DNA of 64,000 bases from Bernardetiaceae bacterium (GTDB taxonomy: Bacteria > Bacteroidota > Bacteroidia > Cytophagales > Thermoflexibacteraceae), in assembly GCA_025056255.1 (NCBI GenBank), contig JANWVT010000005.1, forward strand, positions 5,001 to 69,000, written 5' to 3'. Position numbers and translations under genes: made by a program. Below the pieces are notes generated by a model that had not been told where the DNA came from, ran no database searches, and saw nothing but the letters and a program-made list of their open reading frames with translations. Below are positions 45,288 through 54,919 of this stretch, piece by piece (the stretch's first letter is position 1; the number at the start of each line of letters is the position of its first letter).

Positions 45288-46262
45288 CTATGTCTTTTCT
45301 ATTTCTTGCCATACCAACGCGCTTGCCCCTAGTACAGCCGCATTCCGTCCTTCCAATGCCGAAATGAGCAATTTCACTTTGTTGCGATAAATGGGGAACA
45401 GGTTGGCTTCCATGTGCTTTTTAATAGGATTGAGCAACAGGTCGCCGGCTTTGGTAGGACCGCCAAAGAAGATGATAGCCTCAGGGCTAGTGTAGGCAAC
45501 TGTATCGGCTAGTTTGATGCCTAAAATACGACCTGTGTATTCGTAGGCTTCCAATGCAATCTTGTCGCCGCGTTGGGCAGCAGCAGTGATGTGTTCGCCA
45601 GTCATTTCGTGAAAACTTAGGTTGCGCAATTCGCTTTCGTCGGGATATTCTGCTAGTAATTGAAATACGGTGCGTTTAATACCCGTTGCCGAAACGTAGG
45701 TTTCCAGCGCGCCGCGCCTGCCGTTAGGATGCATCCTGCCGTTAGGGTCTACAATAATGTGACCCAATTCACCTGCAAAGCCATCGTGCCCGTAAATTAG
45801 TTGTCCATTGGCAACCAAGCCACTGCCCAAACCCGTTCCAAGTGTAATCATGATAAAATCTCGCATGTTTTGGGCAGCCCCGAATCTCATCTCGCCGATG
45901 GCTGCTGCATTGGCATCGTTAGTAATCACAACTGGGATGCCTTTGTAATATTTGCTGAGTTGCCCAACTACATCTACATCGCCCCAGCTCAGGTTAGCCG
46001 GCTTTTCTATCCGACCAGTGTAATAGTTGGCATTAGGCGCGCCCATGCCAATGCCGCGCAGTTGAATGGGATAACCTAAATTTTGACGAGTTTCTTCTAC
46101 GGCTTGTACCAAGCGCGCTACGAAGTGGCTAAAAGGCTCATCAGCGTGAGTAGGCAGGCTATTTTCGCCAATACACTCGCCCTGCCGGCTGACAAATCCG
46201 TATTTGGTGAAGGTTCCGCCTATATCTACTCCTAAAACAAATTCGGGTGCGCCTGTTTGCAT
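45288..46262 (-). CDS. ROK-family sugar kinase (glucokinase-like)
   Basis: A 324-residue ROK protein, probably a glucose or N-acetylhexosamine kinase. The phosphate motif GVDIGGTFTKYGFV starts it, ITNDANAAAIGEMRFG and TLGTGLGSGLV follow, and GELGHIIVD has the conserved histidine. The usual zinc motif C-x-C-G-x2-G-C-x-E is replaced by PNGRMHPNGRRGALETY: all cysteines are lost while flanking residues stay. No DNA-binding domain is present, so it is a kinase and not a NagC-type repressor. It is divergent from the ABC exporter. Confidence 0.88.
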   Translation of the reverse strand: MQTGAPEFVLGVDIGGTFTKYGFVSRQGECIGENSLPTHADEPFSHFVARLVQAVEETRQNLGYPIQLRGIGMGAPNANYYTGRIEKPANLSWGDVDVVGQLSKYYKGIPVVITNDANAAAIGEMRFGAAQNMRDFIMITLGTGLGSGLVANGQLIYGHDGFAGELGHIIVDPNGRMHPNGRRGALETYVSATGIKRTVFQLLAEYPDESELRNLSFHEMTGEHITAAAQRGDKIALEAYEYTGRILGIKLADTVAYTSPEAIIFFGGPTKAGDLLLNPIKKHMEANLFPIYRNKVKLLISALEGRNAAVLGASALVWQEIEKT

Positions 46263-46383
46263 AGCTTGGTCAATTCATGATTGATGCACAGCAATATTCT
46301 AATTTTGCATGGATTTATACAAATAATTAAGGAACGATTCGCCCGTTTTTAGTTTTACTTTGTAGCTCAAATCACATTAATAA

Positions 46384-48177
46384 ATGGCACGCAAAGACTT
46401 ACCTGACCGCGAGAAAGGCAAAATCAACAAGCATACCCTCAAACACTTGGTTGGCATCTACCGATTTATGTATCCTTATCGCAGTCATTTTTTTGCTGGT
46501 ATGTTCTTCCTATTTTTTTCCAGTACAGTAGTACTGGCGTTTCCCTTCCTAACAGGCAAGCTTGTAGATGCCGCCACTGGCAATGCATCCGAACTGTTGC
46601 CCAATATCAACACTATTGCACTGGTGCTAATGTGTGTGTTAGTGATACAGGCTGTATTTTCATTTTTGCGCGTTTATTTTTTTAGCCGCGTTAGCGAACG
46701 CAGTATGGCAGATATTCGCAGAAGCCTCTACGAAAAGCTCATGCACCTACCTATGCGGTTTTTCGACAGCCAGCGAACAGGCGAGTTGATGAGCCGCATT
46801 ACAGCAGACATTGCACTTTTACAAGACACTTTTTCAGTTACGCTGGCAGAATTTTTCAGACAGTTCTGCGTACTGCTCATTGGTTTGGGCATTTTGTTCT
46901 GGCATACGCCCAAACTTACATTCTTCATGCTGGGCGTCATTCCTGTGTTAGTTATTTCCGGCTTGCTCTTTGGCAAGCATATCCGCAAAATGTCTAAGCA
47001 AACTCAGGACGAACTTGCCAAAGCTAATGTGGTAGTGGAAGAAACGCTGCAATCTATCAGCATGGTAAAAGCCTATACCAATGAGGCATACGAAGTGAAT
47101 CGCTATCACACTTCTCTGCAAAGGGTGGTAATCACAGCACTTCGCACAGCGCGCTATCGCGGTGCTTTTGTTTCATTTATCATTTTGGCACTTTTTGGCG
47201 GCATTGTAGTCGTACTTTGGTATGGTGCTAGGCTGGTTGCCTCAGGTGAAATCACTATTGGCGACCTAACTTCGTTTGTCATTTATACCATGTTCATTGG
47301 GGGTAGTATTGGAGGATTGGGCGATATCTACGGGCAATTACAGCGTGCCGTAGGTGCTTCGGAGCGCGTCCGCGAAATTTTGGAAATGGAAGACGAACTT
47401 GCACATGCCCCAACTACGGCGGTCACGCCGCGCTTCAAAGGCGATATTTCCTACAAAAATGTTACCTTCCGATACCCTACCCGCGAAGATGTGCTAGTGC
47501 TCAACAATCTTTCGTTTCACATCAAAGCAGGTGAGAAAGTAGCATTAGTGGGGCACAGTGGGGCAGGAAAATCCACTATTGTACAACTGCTGTTGCGGTT
47601 CTACGAGCCGCAAAGTGGACAAATTATAGTGGACAACCAACCTATTACCAACTATAACTTAACCGACTATCGCAGCAACATTGGTATTGTGCCACAAGAG
47701 GTTATCTTGTTTGGAGGCACCATTCGTGAAAACATTGCCTACGGCAAACCTCATGCAAGCCAAGAAGAAATTATAGAAGCAGCCCGCAAAGCCAATGCGT
47801 GGAACTTCATTCAGAGCTTTCCCGAAGGTCTGGATACAGTGGTTGGTGAGCGAGGTGTTAAACTTTCGGGCGGTCAGCGGCAGCGCATTGCCATTGCCCG
47901 TGCCATCCTGAAAAATCCTGCTATTCTGGTGTTAGACGAGGCGACTAGTTCATTAGATGCCGAGTCGGAGTATTTGGTGCAGGAAGCACTTGAAACCCTC
48001 ATGAAAGACCGCACTACCCTGATTATTGCCCACCGATTGGCAACCATCAAAAAAGTAGATAGAATCTATGTGATTGACAAAGGTCAAATTATTGAGCAAG
48101 GCACTCATGAGGAACTCTTGAACGACAACTCGGGTACCTACAGCAATCTGATTCGCCTACAAATGCTGGAAGCCTAA
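46384..48177 (+). CDS. ABC exporter, fused permease and ATPase (MsbA-like)
   Basis: A 597-residue half-transporter that would work as a homodimer. Six membrane helices lie within about 30-330. The nucleotide-binding domain has Walker A GHSGAGKSTIVQLL (about 397), Q-loop GIVPQEVILF, signature LSGGQRQRIAIARA, Walker B ILVLDEATSSLD and H-loop IIAHRLATI. It resembles MsbA and lipid or multidrug exporters; substrate is not determinable. It stands alone. Confidence 0.93.
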   Translation: MARKDLPDREKGKINKHTLKHLVGIYRFMYPYRSHFFAGMFFLFFSSTVVLAFPFLTGKLVDAATGNASELLPNINTIALVLMCVLVIQAVFSFLRVYFFSRVSERSMADIRRSLYEKLMHLPMRFFDSQRTGELMSRITADIALLQDTFSVTLAEFFRQFCVLLIGLGILFWHTPKLTFFMLGVIPVLVISGLLFGKHIRKMSKQTQDELAKANVVVEETLQSISMVKAYTNEAYEVNRYHTSLQRVVITALRTARYRGAFVSFIILALFGGIVVVLWYGARLVASGEITIGDLTSFVIYTMFIGGSIGGLGDIYGQLQRAVGASERVREILEMEDELAHAPTTAVTPRFKGDISYKNVTFRYPTREDVLVLNNLSFHIKAGEKVALVGHSGAGKSTIVQLLLRFYEPQSGQIIVDNQPITNYNLTDYRSNIGIVPQEVILFGGTIRENIAYGKPHASQEEIIEAARKANAWNFIQSFPEGLDTVVGERGVKLSGGQRQRIAIARAILKNPAILVLDEATSSLDAESEYLVQEALETLMKDRTTLIIAHRLATIKKVDRIYVIDKGQIIEQGTHEELLNDNSGTYSNLIRLQMLEA

Positions 48178-48306
48178 GGAGTGCTGTTTGCTGCCCATTA
48201 AAAAAAACTTGCAACACCTGAACAGTAAACTCAAAAATACATCCTGCCAAGCGTTATGTTACTTCTTGTTTAAACAAGCCAAATGCTTATCAACCAACTT
48301 TAATGC

Positions 48307-48818
48307 TTAACTAACTGGCGGCGGGAATGCATGATAGCGGTAATTTTGGAGAAAAAAATAATTCTTCTGGGTAGCAAACCCTTCCCAGTTATCAGTGTGA
48401 TTTGCAAATGTTTGAGTTGTTGATACAGTTTCCTGACCGTAGCTGTATTTCCCTTCCCTGTCACATATGACAGTATTTCTCAGAGGAGCATTAACAGCAT
48501 ATGGATTACCAAGCTTTTGTTTGATGGCAGGATTAGCTTCTCGATACCAAAGATAAACTACGTTATTCATGGGAACACGACCAACGGCGAGGTGGCTCTG
48601 AAATTGCTTGCCGCAAATCCCGCGTAAAAAGTTTTGCGCTGGGTCTTTTTTACAACCTTCATACCAAGACAATCCAAGGCAATTTGCTTTTTATTTTGCT
48701 CATAATGCAGAAGTGAAGTCTTGTTCTGCTTCCCCAAACATTCATCATACATTTTAGACCACAACGAACTAACTTTCAGCAATATCTGTCCACCTCTGCC
48801 CCAAATGGGTTTTACCAA
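48307..48818 (-). pseudogene. Uncharacterised broken reading frame
   Basis: Two overlapping minus-strand frames, 48567-48818 (83 codons) and 48307-48672 (121 codons), together look like one gene with a frameshift. The later one reads MNNVVYLWYREANPAIKQKL and NAPLRNTVICDREGKYSYG; the earlier has IALDCLGMKVVKKTQRKTF. I recognise neither. Compositions are protein-like but no partner or family supports them, so a chance open frame is possible. Confidence 0.3.
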
Positions 48819-48996
48819 TGTGTTCCTTCAATTGCACTAGTGCATTGAGAAATAATTAAATAAGGTTCTACTTGCCGAGTTTCTTAGGCAGGAAATTTGT
48901 TTTTCGTTTATCTAACAGTATGCTTTGCAAAAACTACTCATTATTTTCAACCTTTGGCAAAAAATGATGTTCTTCCAATATCATGCTTCAACAACC

Positions 48997-50541
48997 ATGA
49001 AAAACATTGGTAAACAAACGTTCACATGCCTTTTATTGGCTTGGCAGATGTACAGCGGCTATGCGCAAGAATTTCAGTTAGAGCGTACGCTGCAAGGTCA
49101 TGAAGGACAGGTACAAAACATCCGTTTTAGCCCCAATGGAAAAATGATTGCCGGCGGCGGCTCAGATGGACAAATTATCTTGTGGGACGTAGCAACCGGA
49201 CGTGTGCTGCGCAAAATGAAAGGGCATACGAAAACTGTTTATGAAGTAACCTTTAACAAAGATGGCTCTTTACTGGCCAGTGCAGGTGAGGATGGCATAG
49301 CTTGCGTATGGGAAGTAGCTACCGGAAAAAACATCGGTTGTTTTCAAAACAAACCTTTCCCCATTTTTTCTGGTATTTTGAAACAAGATTTAGTCTCAGT
49401 TTCCTTTGTTGTATTTTCGCCTAATAGCCGCTACATCTACTTTAGCGGCGACAATGGCTATATCATGAAAGCCGACATTAAAACAGGTGTTCCGGGAAAA
49501 ATACAACCTGCCGAAATGATTCACTCTACCAATGAGCCTAGTGGCAGATGGTACAGCACTGTAACAGGTGGGACGGTTTCGCAAGATGAAAAATACTTGG
49601 TTGTAACGGTAGGGAACTTAGTCAAATTCATTGACCTGAACGATGGGCTCATGGTACGCTATTTCCGTTATGAGGGCAATTACCTGAATGATGTAGTAAA
49701 CGGACCTTTCCCCAACAGCATTGCTACTTGGAGCTACGACGGCAAGGTTACCATTTGGAATGCTACCAATGGACGCATTTTAAGCAGCTTTCAAGTTTCA
49801 GACCCAGAGAATTATAGCGGTGCGTCCTTCAGCCGCGACGGCAAACTGATGGTTACAGCTGCTTATGGCACCTCTGTGCGCGTGTGGGACTTAACTAATG
49901 GCAAACTCATTGCTACTTTGGGTGGGCATCGGCAGATTGTACGCATGGCGCGTTTTAGCCCTACCGAAGACTTGATTGCCTCGGGTAGTTACGACGGTAG
50001 CGTGAAACTCTGGCGAATGAAAAAGCCAGAACCCGAAGAACCAGTAATAGCTAAAAAAACAGAACCTACACCTCCCAAACCAGATGCTAAGCCTAACAAT
50101 GAACCCGAACGAGCTACTGAAAATAAATCGGACAACAGCTCTACCAATAAAGACAACAACAGCGGTATCGTATTTAAGAACGAGAAAGTAGAAGTGGGCA
50201 AAACCATTCAGCTTTCCAACATCTTGTTTGAACAAAGCAGTTTTGTGCTCCGGCGTGAGTCCTACGCTGAGTTAGACAAGTTGGTTGCTTTTCTAAAAGA
50301 AAATCCCAATGTTGTAATTGAGTTACGCGGACATACCGACAACGTAGGTAATCCCCAAAAAAATCAGACCCTTTCCGAGCGACGTGTAGCTGCAGTAAAA
50401 AATTACCTTACCCAGCGAGGCATCAGCGAAGACCGCATTTTAACAGCTGCTTTTGGAGGCTCACAACCTATTGCCGACAACAGCACCGAAGCCGGAAGGC
50501 AGAAAAACCGTCGCGTAGAGATGAAAATACTTAAACTCTGA
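48997..50541 (+). CDS. WD40-repeat protein with C-terminal OmpA domain
   Basis: A 514-residue exported protein. A signal peptide (cut near YSGYAQ) is followed by WD40 blades over about 25-345 ([57 protein letters not shown]), a Pro/Glu/Asn-rich linker (about 350-395), and a full OmpA-C domain (about 400-514) with [15 protein letters not shown] and [13 protein letters not shown], which should bind peptidoglycan. The ATG at 48997 gives the signal peptide. A possible promoter, TTTG-N19-TATGCTTTG, lies at about 48897-48928 with one extra base in the -7 box. It ends before a terminator. Confidence 0.85.
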   Translation: MKNIGKQTFTCLLLAWQMYSGYAQEFQLERTLQGHEGQVQNIRFSPNGKMIAGGGSDGQIILWDVATGRVLRKMKGHTKTVYEVTFNKDGSLLASAGEDGIACVWEVATGKNIGCFQNKPFPIFSGILKQDLVSVSFVVFSPNSRYIYFSGDNGYIMKADIKTGVPGKIQPAEMIHSTNEPSGRWYSTVTGGTVSQDEKYLVVTVGNLVKFIDLNDGLMVRYFRYEGNYLNDVVNGPFPNSIATWSYDGKVTIWNATNGRILSSFQVSDPENYSGASFSRDGKLMVTAAYGTSVRVWDLTNGKLIATLGGHRQIVRMARFSPTEDLIASGSYDGSVKLWRMKKPEPEEPVIAKKTEPTPPKPDAKPNNEPERATENKSDNSSTNKDNNSGIVFKNEKVEVGKTIQLSNILFEQSSFVLRRESYAELDKLVAFLKENPNVVIELRGHTDNVGNPQKNQTLSERRVAAVKNYLTQRGISEDRILTAAFGGSQPIADNSTEAGRQKNRRVEMKILKL

Positions 50542-50559
50542 GCGAACTCAAAATGCACG

Positions 50560-50582
50560 GGCTTCGTTAATACAACGAAGCC
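50560..50582 (+). terminator. Terminator after the WD40-OmpA gene
   Basis: GGCTTCGTT (50560-50568) pairs perfectly with AACGAAGCC (50574-50582) and is followed by A and seven T residues. The dnaJ-like gene starts 20 bases later. Confidence 0.85.
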
Positions 50583-50602
50583 ATTTTTTTAACGCAAAAA
50601 AT

Positions 50603-51544
50603 ATGGAGTATAAGGACTATTACAAAATTTTAGGGGTGCCTAAAAATGCAACTGCTGAAGATATTAAAAAGGCTTACCGTAAATTAGCCAAACAGTATCA
50701 CCCAGACAAAAACCCGGGAGATAAGGCTGCGGAAGCCAAATTTAAAGAAATTTCAGAAGCCAACGAAGTATTGAGTGACCCCGAAAAACGCAAATATTAC
50801 GACCAACTAGGCGCCGACTGGGCAAAGTATAGCCAATATGGTGGCAATCCCGAAGACTTTATGCGTGGCTATACTTATGGCGATGGTCGCTCATGGCAAC
50901 AACAGTACCGTACGCAGCGAGAAGGCGGATTTAGTTTTGATGATATTTTTGGCGAAGGTGGCTTCTCAGATTTTTTCAAATACTTTTTCGGTGGTAACGA
51001 GTATGCCTCTTCGCGCCGTGCTACTGCCACACGCGGGCAAGACTATGAAACCGAAATGGAAATTTCTTTGGAAGATGCTGCTAACGGTGCTACTCGTATC
51101 TTATCGGTAATGGACAAAAAGTTGCGCATCAAAATTAAACCCGGTGTAGCCGACGGGCAAGTGCTCAAACTTACTGGACATGGCGGAGAAAGTAGCGTAC
51201 CCGGCGGACCCAAAGGCGACCTTTTCGTGAAAATCAAAATAAAACCTCACAAAAATATTGAACGAAAAGGTAACGACTTGTACTACACCCTACCAGTAAA
51301 CAGCTTTGCCGCCATGCTGGGAGAAAAAGTTACTATGCATGTATTAGGAACAGACATTGCTTTTTCTATCCCCAAAGGCAGCGACAGCGGCAAAGTATTT
51401 CGTTTGAAAGGTAAAGGAATGCCTGTTTACGACCAGCCTGAGCAGCGCGGCGACTTGTACGTAACGCTTCAACTTTATTCGCCTAAAAACATTAGCGAAG
51501 AAGACTTGGCAATCATTCGACGATTAGCAGAAAAATACAAGTAA
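50603..51544 (+). CDS. CbpA-like DnaJ co-chaperone
   Basis: A 313-residue Hsp40 without the zinc-finger domain, like CbpA. The J domain (about 4-70) contains [12 protein letters not shown] with the HPD that stimulates DnaK. A Gly/Phe-rich linker follows (about 75-135, [16 protein letters not shown]). The C-terminal substrate-binding barrels (about 145-313) start at [18 protein letters not shown] and include [18 protein letters not shown] and [19 protein letters not shown]. No CbpM regulator is adjacent. Confidence 0.92.
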   Translation: MEYKDYYKILGVPKNATAEDIKKAYRKLAKQYHPDKNPGDKAAEAKFKEISEANEVLSDPEKRKYYDQLGADWAKYSQYGGNPEDFMRGYTYGDGRSWQQQYRTQREGGFSFDDIFGEGGFSDFFKYFFGGNEYASSRRATATRGQDYETEMEISLEDAANGATRILSVMDKKLRIKIKPGVADGQVLKLTGHGGESSVPGGPKGDLFVKIKIKPHKNIERKGNDLYYTLPVNSFAAMLGEKVTMHVLGTDIAFSIPKGSDSGKVFRLKGKGMPVYDQPEQRGDLYVTLQLYSPKNISEEDLAIIRRLAEKYK

Positions 51545-51599
51545 ATTGAGCATTAGCAGTTGTTTCAATTCTTGTAAGATTCATTTTGCCAAATTCATA

Positions 51600-51642
51600 T
51601 TCATGAAGGCAAACTCGCCGTTGTTCGCGTCCTCATAAGCCA
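51600..51642 (+). repeat. Dispersed intergenic repeat, copy E (partial)
   Basis: GCCGTTGTTCGCGTCCTCAT then AAGCC matches the second half of copies A and D. Confidence 0.4.
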
Positions 51643-51699
51643 CCTAATTCAACATTTATCGCACGTGTGGACACGCGCAACGGCGTAATTATTAATATC

Positions 51700-51749
51700 C
51701 TGCCATTTAGTCTCCCTTGTTCCGTTATTTGCATCCTCACAAGCCAAGG
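51700..51749 (+). repeat. Dispersed intergenic repeat, copy F (partial)
   Basis: CTGCCATTTAGTCTCCC, then TTGTTCCGTTATTTGCATCC and TCACAAGCC; it overlaps in style with copies C and E. Confidence 0.4.
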
Positions 51750-51774
51750 TTGCTTTTCAGCTACCAAATCCTGT

Positions 51775-51860
51775 TTATCTTGACATCTTGTCTAAATAGT
51801 TGTTTAGTTTTTTATCTATAACATTTGCCCCTATCAAACCTAAACATGCGCTAAGCTTTC
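51775..51860 (-). pseudogene. C-terminal gene fragment related to the one at 43116
   Basis: A leftward frame ending at 51775 reads RKLSACLGLIGANVIDKK then LNNYLDKMSR; 13 of 28 residues match the fragment at 43116-43277, and the DNA is roughly three-quarters identical over about 85 bases. A longer frame to 51969 runs into repeat copy G and is not homologous upstream. Family unknown, possibly transposase-derived. Confidence 0.4.
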
Positions 51861-51905
51861 TACAAAGAATGCACTTTTTCCATGCTACTGAAACAGTTGT
51901 TTGAG

Positions 51906-51957
51906 AGAAACAAACAACGGCAACGCGCAACAGCAGTGCGCAAACTGAATTGCTCAC
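51906..51957 (-). repeat. Dispersed intergenic repeat, copy G
   Basis: Reading leftward GCAATTCAGTTTGCGCACTG then CTGTTGCGCGTTGCCGTTG, aligned with copies D and H over the whole core. Confidence 0.55.
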
Positions 51958-52080
51958 ATGTTTATCCACATCTTTTGCATTAGTAAGCTATTAGCTGCCC
52001 CAATAGGCTTGTGAAAAATCTATCGTTTTTTTTTGCATATGAAAGAGTGGCTATTTTGCTTGGCGCACCAATCAATAAAT

Positions 52081-52110
52081 AAAGCCCTATGCCAAACGAC
52101 ATCGGGCTTT
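52081..52110 (-). terminator. Terminator of the ECF sigma factor gene
   Basis: AAAGCCC-T-ATG (52081-52091) pairs with CAT-C-GGGCTTT (52100-52110) with one internal mismatch. Reading leftward it follows the sigma gene by 24 bases and leads into TTTATTTATT. Confidence 0.6.
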
Positions 52111-52134
52111 GAGCTGGTTGAAGTGCTTTGCTTG

Positions 52135-52650
52135 CTAATTCATATTTGTAGAATAGACGCTCAGTTTTTCCTTTAGCTCTTTGCGGGCAATATGAATACG
52201 GTTTTTCACCGTTCCGATAGGTATTTGGAGCTTATCGGCAATTTCGTGGTATTTAAATCCTCGAAAATGCATCACAAACGGCACACGGTAGGCATCATCC
52301 AAATTTTCGATAGCCTTGTTAATGTCTGCTAAGGCAAAAGCTGAAAAGGCTAAGTTATGTGTAATATTAGATGAAGAATTGATATAGTGCAAGTTCTCAG
52401 TAGAATCTATGAATGTATTCCGACGTACCAAGCGCTGATAGTTAGTAATAAAAGTGTTCTTCATAATCGTATAAAGCCATGCTTTCAAATTAGTGCCTTC
52501 GGCAAACTTATCACGATTAATGAATGCTTTAAGCATAGTTTCTTGCAACAGGTCATTGGCTTCTTCTACATCTTTTGTAAGCTTCATTGCAAAAGGTTTG
52601 AGTGAAGAAGTCATGTCTTTGATTGAATGGCTAAATTCTGATGCGGTCAT
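52135..52650 (-). CDS. ECF-type RNA polymerase sigma factor
   Basis: A 171-residue group IV sigma factor. Region 2 covers about 15-80 (DVEEANDLLQETMLKAFINR, then LKAWLYTIMKNTFI binding the -10-like element) and region 4 about 115-165 (LDDAYRVPFVMHFRGFKYHE, the helix-turn-helix EIADKLQIPIGTVKNRIHIA). No anti-sigma gene is adjacent, so control is probably transcriptional or by partners elsewhere. A consensus housekeeping promoter lies just upstream. Confidence 0.93.
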   Translation of the reverse strand: MTASEFSHSIKDMTSSLKPFAMKLTKDVEEANDLLQETMLKAFINRDKFAEGTNLKAWLYTIMKNTFITNYQRLVRRNTFIDSTENLHYINSSSNITHNLAFSAFALADINKAIENLDDAYRVPFVMHFRGFKYHEIADKLQIPIGTVKNRIHIARKELKEKLSVYSTNMN

Positions 52651-52673
52651 GGCTATATACTTGTTTGTTAAAG

Positions 52674-52703
52674 CAAATATAGCGAAAATTAAACAAAATC
52701 AAA
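52674..52703 (-). promoter_or_regulatory. Promoter of the ECF sigma factor gene
   Basis: On the minus strand TATATTTG (52674-52681) follows TTTG (52700-52703) with 18-base spacing, about 24 bases before the ATG. Confidence 0.6.
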
Positions 52704-52760
52704 ATATCTGTTTAAGTTTCGCTTAAAAAAGTTTAACAAAAAAAGTAATGAAGGAGAGGC

Positions 52761-53969
52761 TTAAGCAGTTGTTATTCGCGCAAGGCTAAACAATGTTTCT
52801 ATTGGCTTGGCACCGGTTATAATTTGGGCAGCCCATTCACCCAGCGCCGGTCCGTGTTTGTAGCCATGCCCGCTTCCGCCGCCCAAGAACCAGCAATTAT
52901 TGGCTTCTGGGTGGCAGTCTAAAATAAAATTGCCATCAGGAGAGTTTTCATACTGACATACACGTGCTTCTACCAAAGGAGCATGTGCCATTGCTGGGAA
53001 GCGATGTGCCAAAAAGCGACGCGATTGTTCTACTAACGAGGCAGTTGGCTGCCGGTCCATATGTGTAGGATGTATTATTTCGCCTCGCTTATCATATGCT
53101 ACCTTAAATCCACGGTAGCCACTTCCGGGAATACCATAAAAAAATTCCTCCCCCCTACTCCAATCAATCCATACAGGCAAAGCCTCCCAGGCAGCAGCGT
53201 GCGCCTCTGGCATACCAAAATAGTACACTTCTTGCCGGGTAGCAGTAATGACGTTTCCTAATATCTCTGGGAATAAATACCCCAGCCATGCCCCACACGC
53301 CCATACATACGCCTGCGCCTGTACGATGCTGCCAGTAGAAAGAACAACGCCCGGCAACTGCCCATTTTTAATGGGTAGCGGCAAGGCTTGTGCCTGTATG
53401 TAATGCCCACCTGCCTGTATAAAGGCAGCTACTACTGCCTTACAACCTTCCCTTGCCATCAGATAACCTGCTTCTCTGTCCAATACTGCATGATGCAAAT
53501 CATCGAAAAAAATCTGGGGATAGCGATAACGCGCCTCGTCAGCCGAGATGTATTCGTAGGAAAGCCCGTGTTTTTTCATGTAAGGCAAGGTAGCATCAAT
53601 AAATGGTACCTCTGGTTGGTAACAGAGCCACAGCACGCCTGTTCGATGCAACAGTTTAACTCCCCACAATGCTTCATAATTTTGCCACAGTTGCCATGCC
53701 CGTCTGTTGAGGTCAAAATAAGTTTCGTTGCTACCGTATGTACTACGGATTACCCGTGTTTCATCACCCGAGCTCGAACGCGAGTTGCCTGGTCCAAATG
53801 CATCTATTAAAGTTACCCGATATCCCAAAAGTTGCAAATGCAGGGCTGTCCATCCCCCAAAAGCTCCAGCTCCTACTACTACTATTTCCGATTTGGCTTT
53901 CAACAGTGGCACAGCTTTTAACAATACCACAGGACGTTCGGAAGGCGGAGCAAAAGTTCTGATTTCCAT
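52761..53969 (-). CDS. FAD-dependent oxidoreductase, monomeric sarcosine oxidase-like (DAO family)
   Basis: A 402-residue flavoprotein that probably oxidises an N-methyl or other secondary amine. The FAD motif VVVGAGAFGGWTALHLQLLG lies at about 30-50, followed by the MSOX-like GPGNSRSSSGDETRVIRSTY loop. The C-terminal end has GGGSGHGYKHGPALGEW, close to the family's flavin-binding GFSGHGFK motif, though the covalent-flavin cysteine is replaced (NNCWFLGGG lies before it). The ATG at 53969 is used; a TTG two codons upstream is in frame. It stands alone. Confidence 0.85.
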   Translation of the reverse strand: MEIRTFAPPSERPVVLLKAVPLLKAKSEIVVVGAGAFGGWTALHLQLLGYRVTLIDAFGPGNSRSSSGDETRVIRSTYGSNETYFDLNRRAWQLWQNYEALWGVKLLHRTGVLWLCYQPEVPFIDATLPYMKKHGLSYEYISADEARYRYPQIFFDDLHHAVLDREAGYLMAREGCKAVVAAFIQAGGHYIQAQALPLPIKNGQLPGVVLSTGSIVQAQAYVWACGAWLGYLFPEILGNVITATRQEVYYFGMPEAHAAAWEALPVWIDWSRGEEFFYGIPGSGYRGFKVAYDKRGEIIHPTHMDRQPTASLVEQSRRFLAHRFPAMAHAPLVEARVCQYENSPDGNFILDCHPEANNCWFLGGGSGHGYKHGPALGEWAAQIITGAKPIETLFSLARITTA

Positions 53970-54101
53970 AAGCAATGATTTTCAAATACAGTAAAAGTCC
54001 GATAAACAAACTTAGTGAAGAGTCAATATTTAAAATGTAATGTTGTGCGGGTTATTTCCTATGTTGTGTCTAACATACTTGCCATGTTGAAGGCTGTAAA
54101 A

Positions 54102-54155
54102 AACACAAACAATGGCAGCAGGCAACAGCAAAGTGGAAACTGAATTTTTCAGATG
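54102..54155 (-). repeat. Dispersed intergenic repeat, copy H
   Basis: Reading leftward CTGAAAAATTCAGTTTCCAC then TTTGCTGTTGCCTGCTGCC and ATTGTTTG; aligned with D over about 50 bases. Confidence 0.6.
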
Positions 54156-54217
54156 CTTACATTTGTATTGAAAAGCATGCTTGTTACTATAAGCTACTTG
54201 CACACATCAACAAAAAA

Positions 54218-54246
54218 ACCCGACAGATTATTAACGTCTGTCGGGT
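54218..54246. terminator. Terminator after nqrE
   Basis: ACCCGACAGA (54218-54227) pairs perfectly with TCTGTCGGGT (54237-54246), flanked by an A run and a T run, so it may work both ways. It closes the nqr operon 35 bases past nqrE. Confidence 0.85.
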
Positions 54247-54281
54247 TTTTTTGAACAACAAAATATTGGCACGAGTACCTG

Positions 54282-54893
54282 TTACAGGGTAATGCCCATG
54301 AAACTCAAAAAGCCAAGCGACATCAGTCCTACTAAAATAAAGGTAATGCCGAGTCCTTTCAAGGGTTTAGGAACATTGGAGTAGCGCAACTTTTCGCGAA
54401 TAGCTGCCAATGCCACAATAGCAATCATCCAGCCGATACCAGAGCTAAAACCATACACTGTGGCTTCGGCAAAACTGTAAGGACGACCTTGCATAAACAA
54501 GGCAGCCCCTAAAATAGAACAGTTCACCGCAATCAAAGGCAAGAAGATACCTAAGGCATTGTAGAGTGCAGGAGCAAATTTTTCTACTGCCATCTCAGTT
54601 AATTGAACAAAACTGGCGATAACGGCAATGAACACAATGAAGGAAAGGAAAGACAAATCTACCTCAGCAAAAGCTGGGCTAATCCAAGCCAGTGCACCGG
54701 GTTTGAGCAAGTAGTTGACAATCAACCAGTTTAATGGAACGGTGGTAGTCAGTACAAAAATAACAGCCATACCCAAACCCAAAGCGGTGGGCACCTTTTT
54801 GGATACCGCCAAATAAGAGCACATGCCTAAGAAATAGGCAAATATCATATTGTCTATGAATATAGAGCGGATTCCTAAGCTAATCAGTTCCAT
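54282..54893 (-). CDS. nqrE: Na+-translocating NADH:quinone reductase subunit E
   Basis: A 203-residue membrane subunit with about six helices, paired with NqrD around an inner Fe centre in the complex. Landmarks: [20 protein letters not shown] near the start with the conserved cysteine, [20 protein letters not shown] with the second, and [18 protein letters not shown]. Last gene of the operon present here; the expected nqrF does not follow. Confidence 0.95.
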   Translation of the reverse strand: MELISLGIRSIFIDNMIFAYFLGMCSYLAVSKKVPTALGLGMAVIFVLTTTVPLNWLIVNYLLKPGALAWISPAFAEVDLSFLSFIVFIAVIASFVQLTEMAVEKFAPALYNALGIFLPLIAVNCSILGAALFMQGRPYSFAEATVYGFSSGIGWMIAIVALAAIREKLRYSNVPKPLKGLGITFILVGLMSLGFLSFMGITL

Positions 54894-54919
54894 GTTTTTG
54901 AACAGTTTTTAATTCAACA

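Larger units (their letters stand above)
51545..52134. other. Gene-poor stretch rich in dispersed repeats
   Basis: About 590 bases holding three repeat copies (51600, 51700, 51906), a C-terminal gene fragment at 51775-51860 and a terminator at 52081-52110. No intact gene seen. Confidence 0.5.
53970..54281. other. Intergenic region with a dispersed repeat and terminator
   Basis: About 310 bases holding repeat copy H (54102-54155) and a two-way terminator (54218-54246). No gene seen; in particular no trace of nqrF. Confidence 0.5.
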
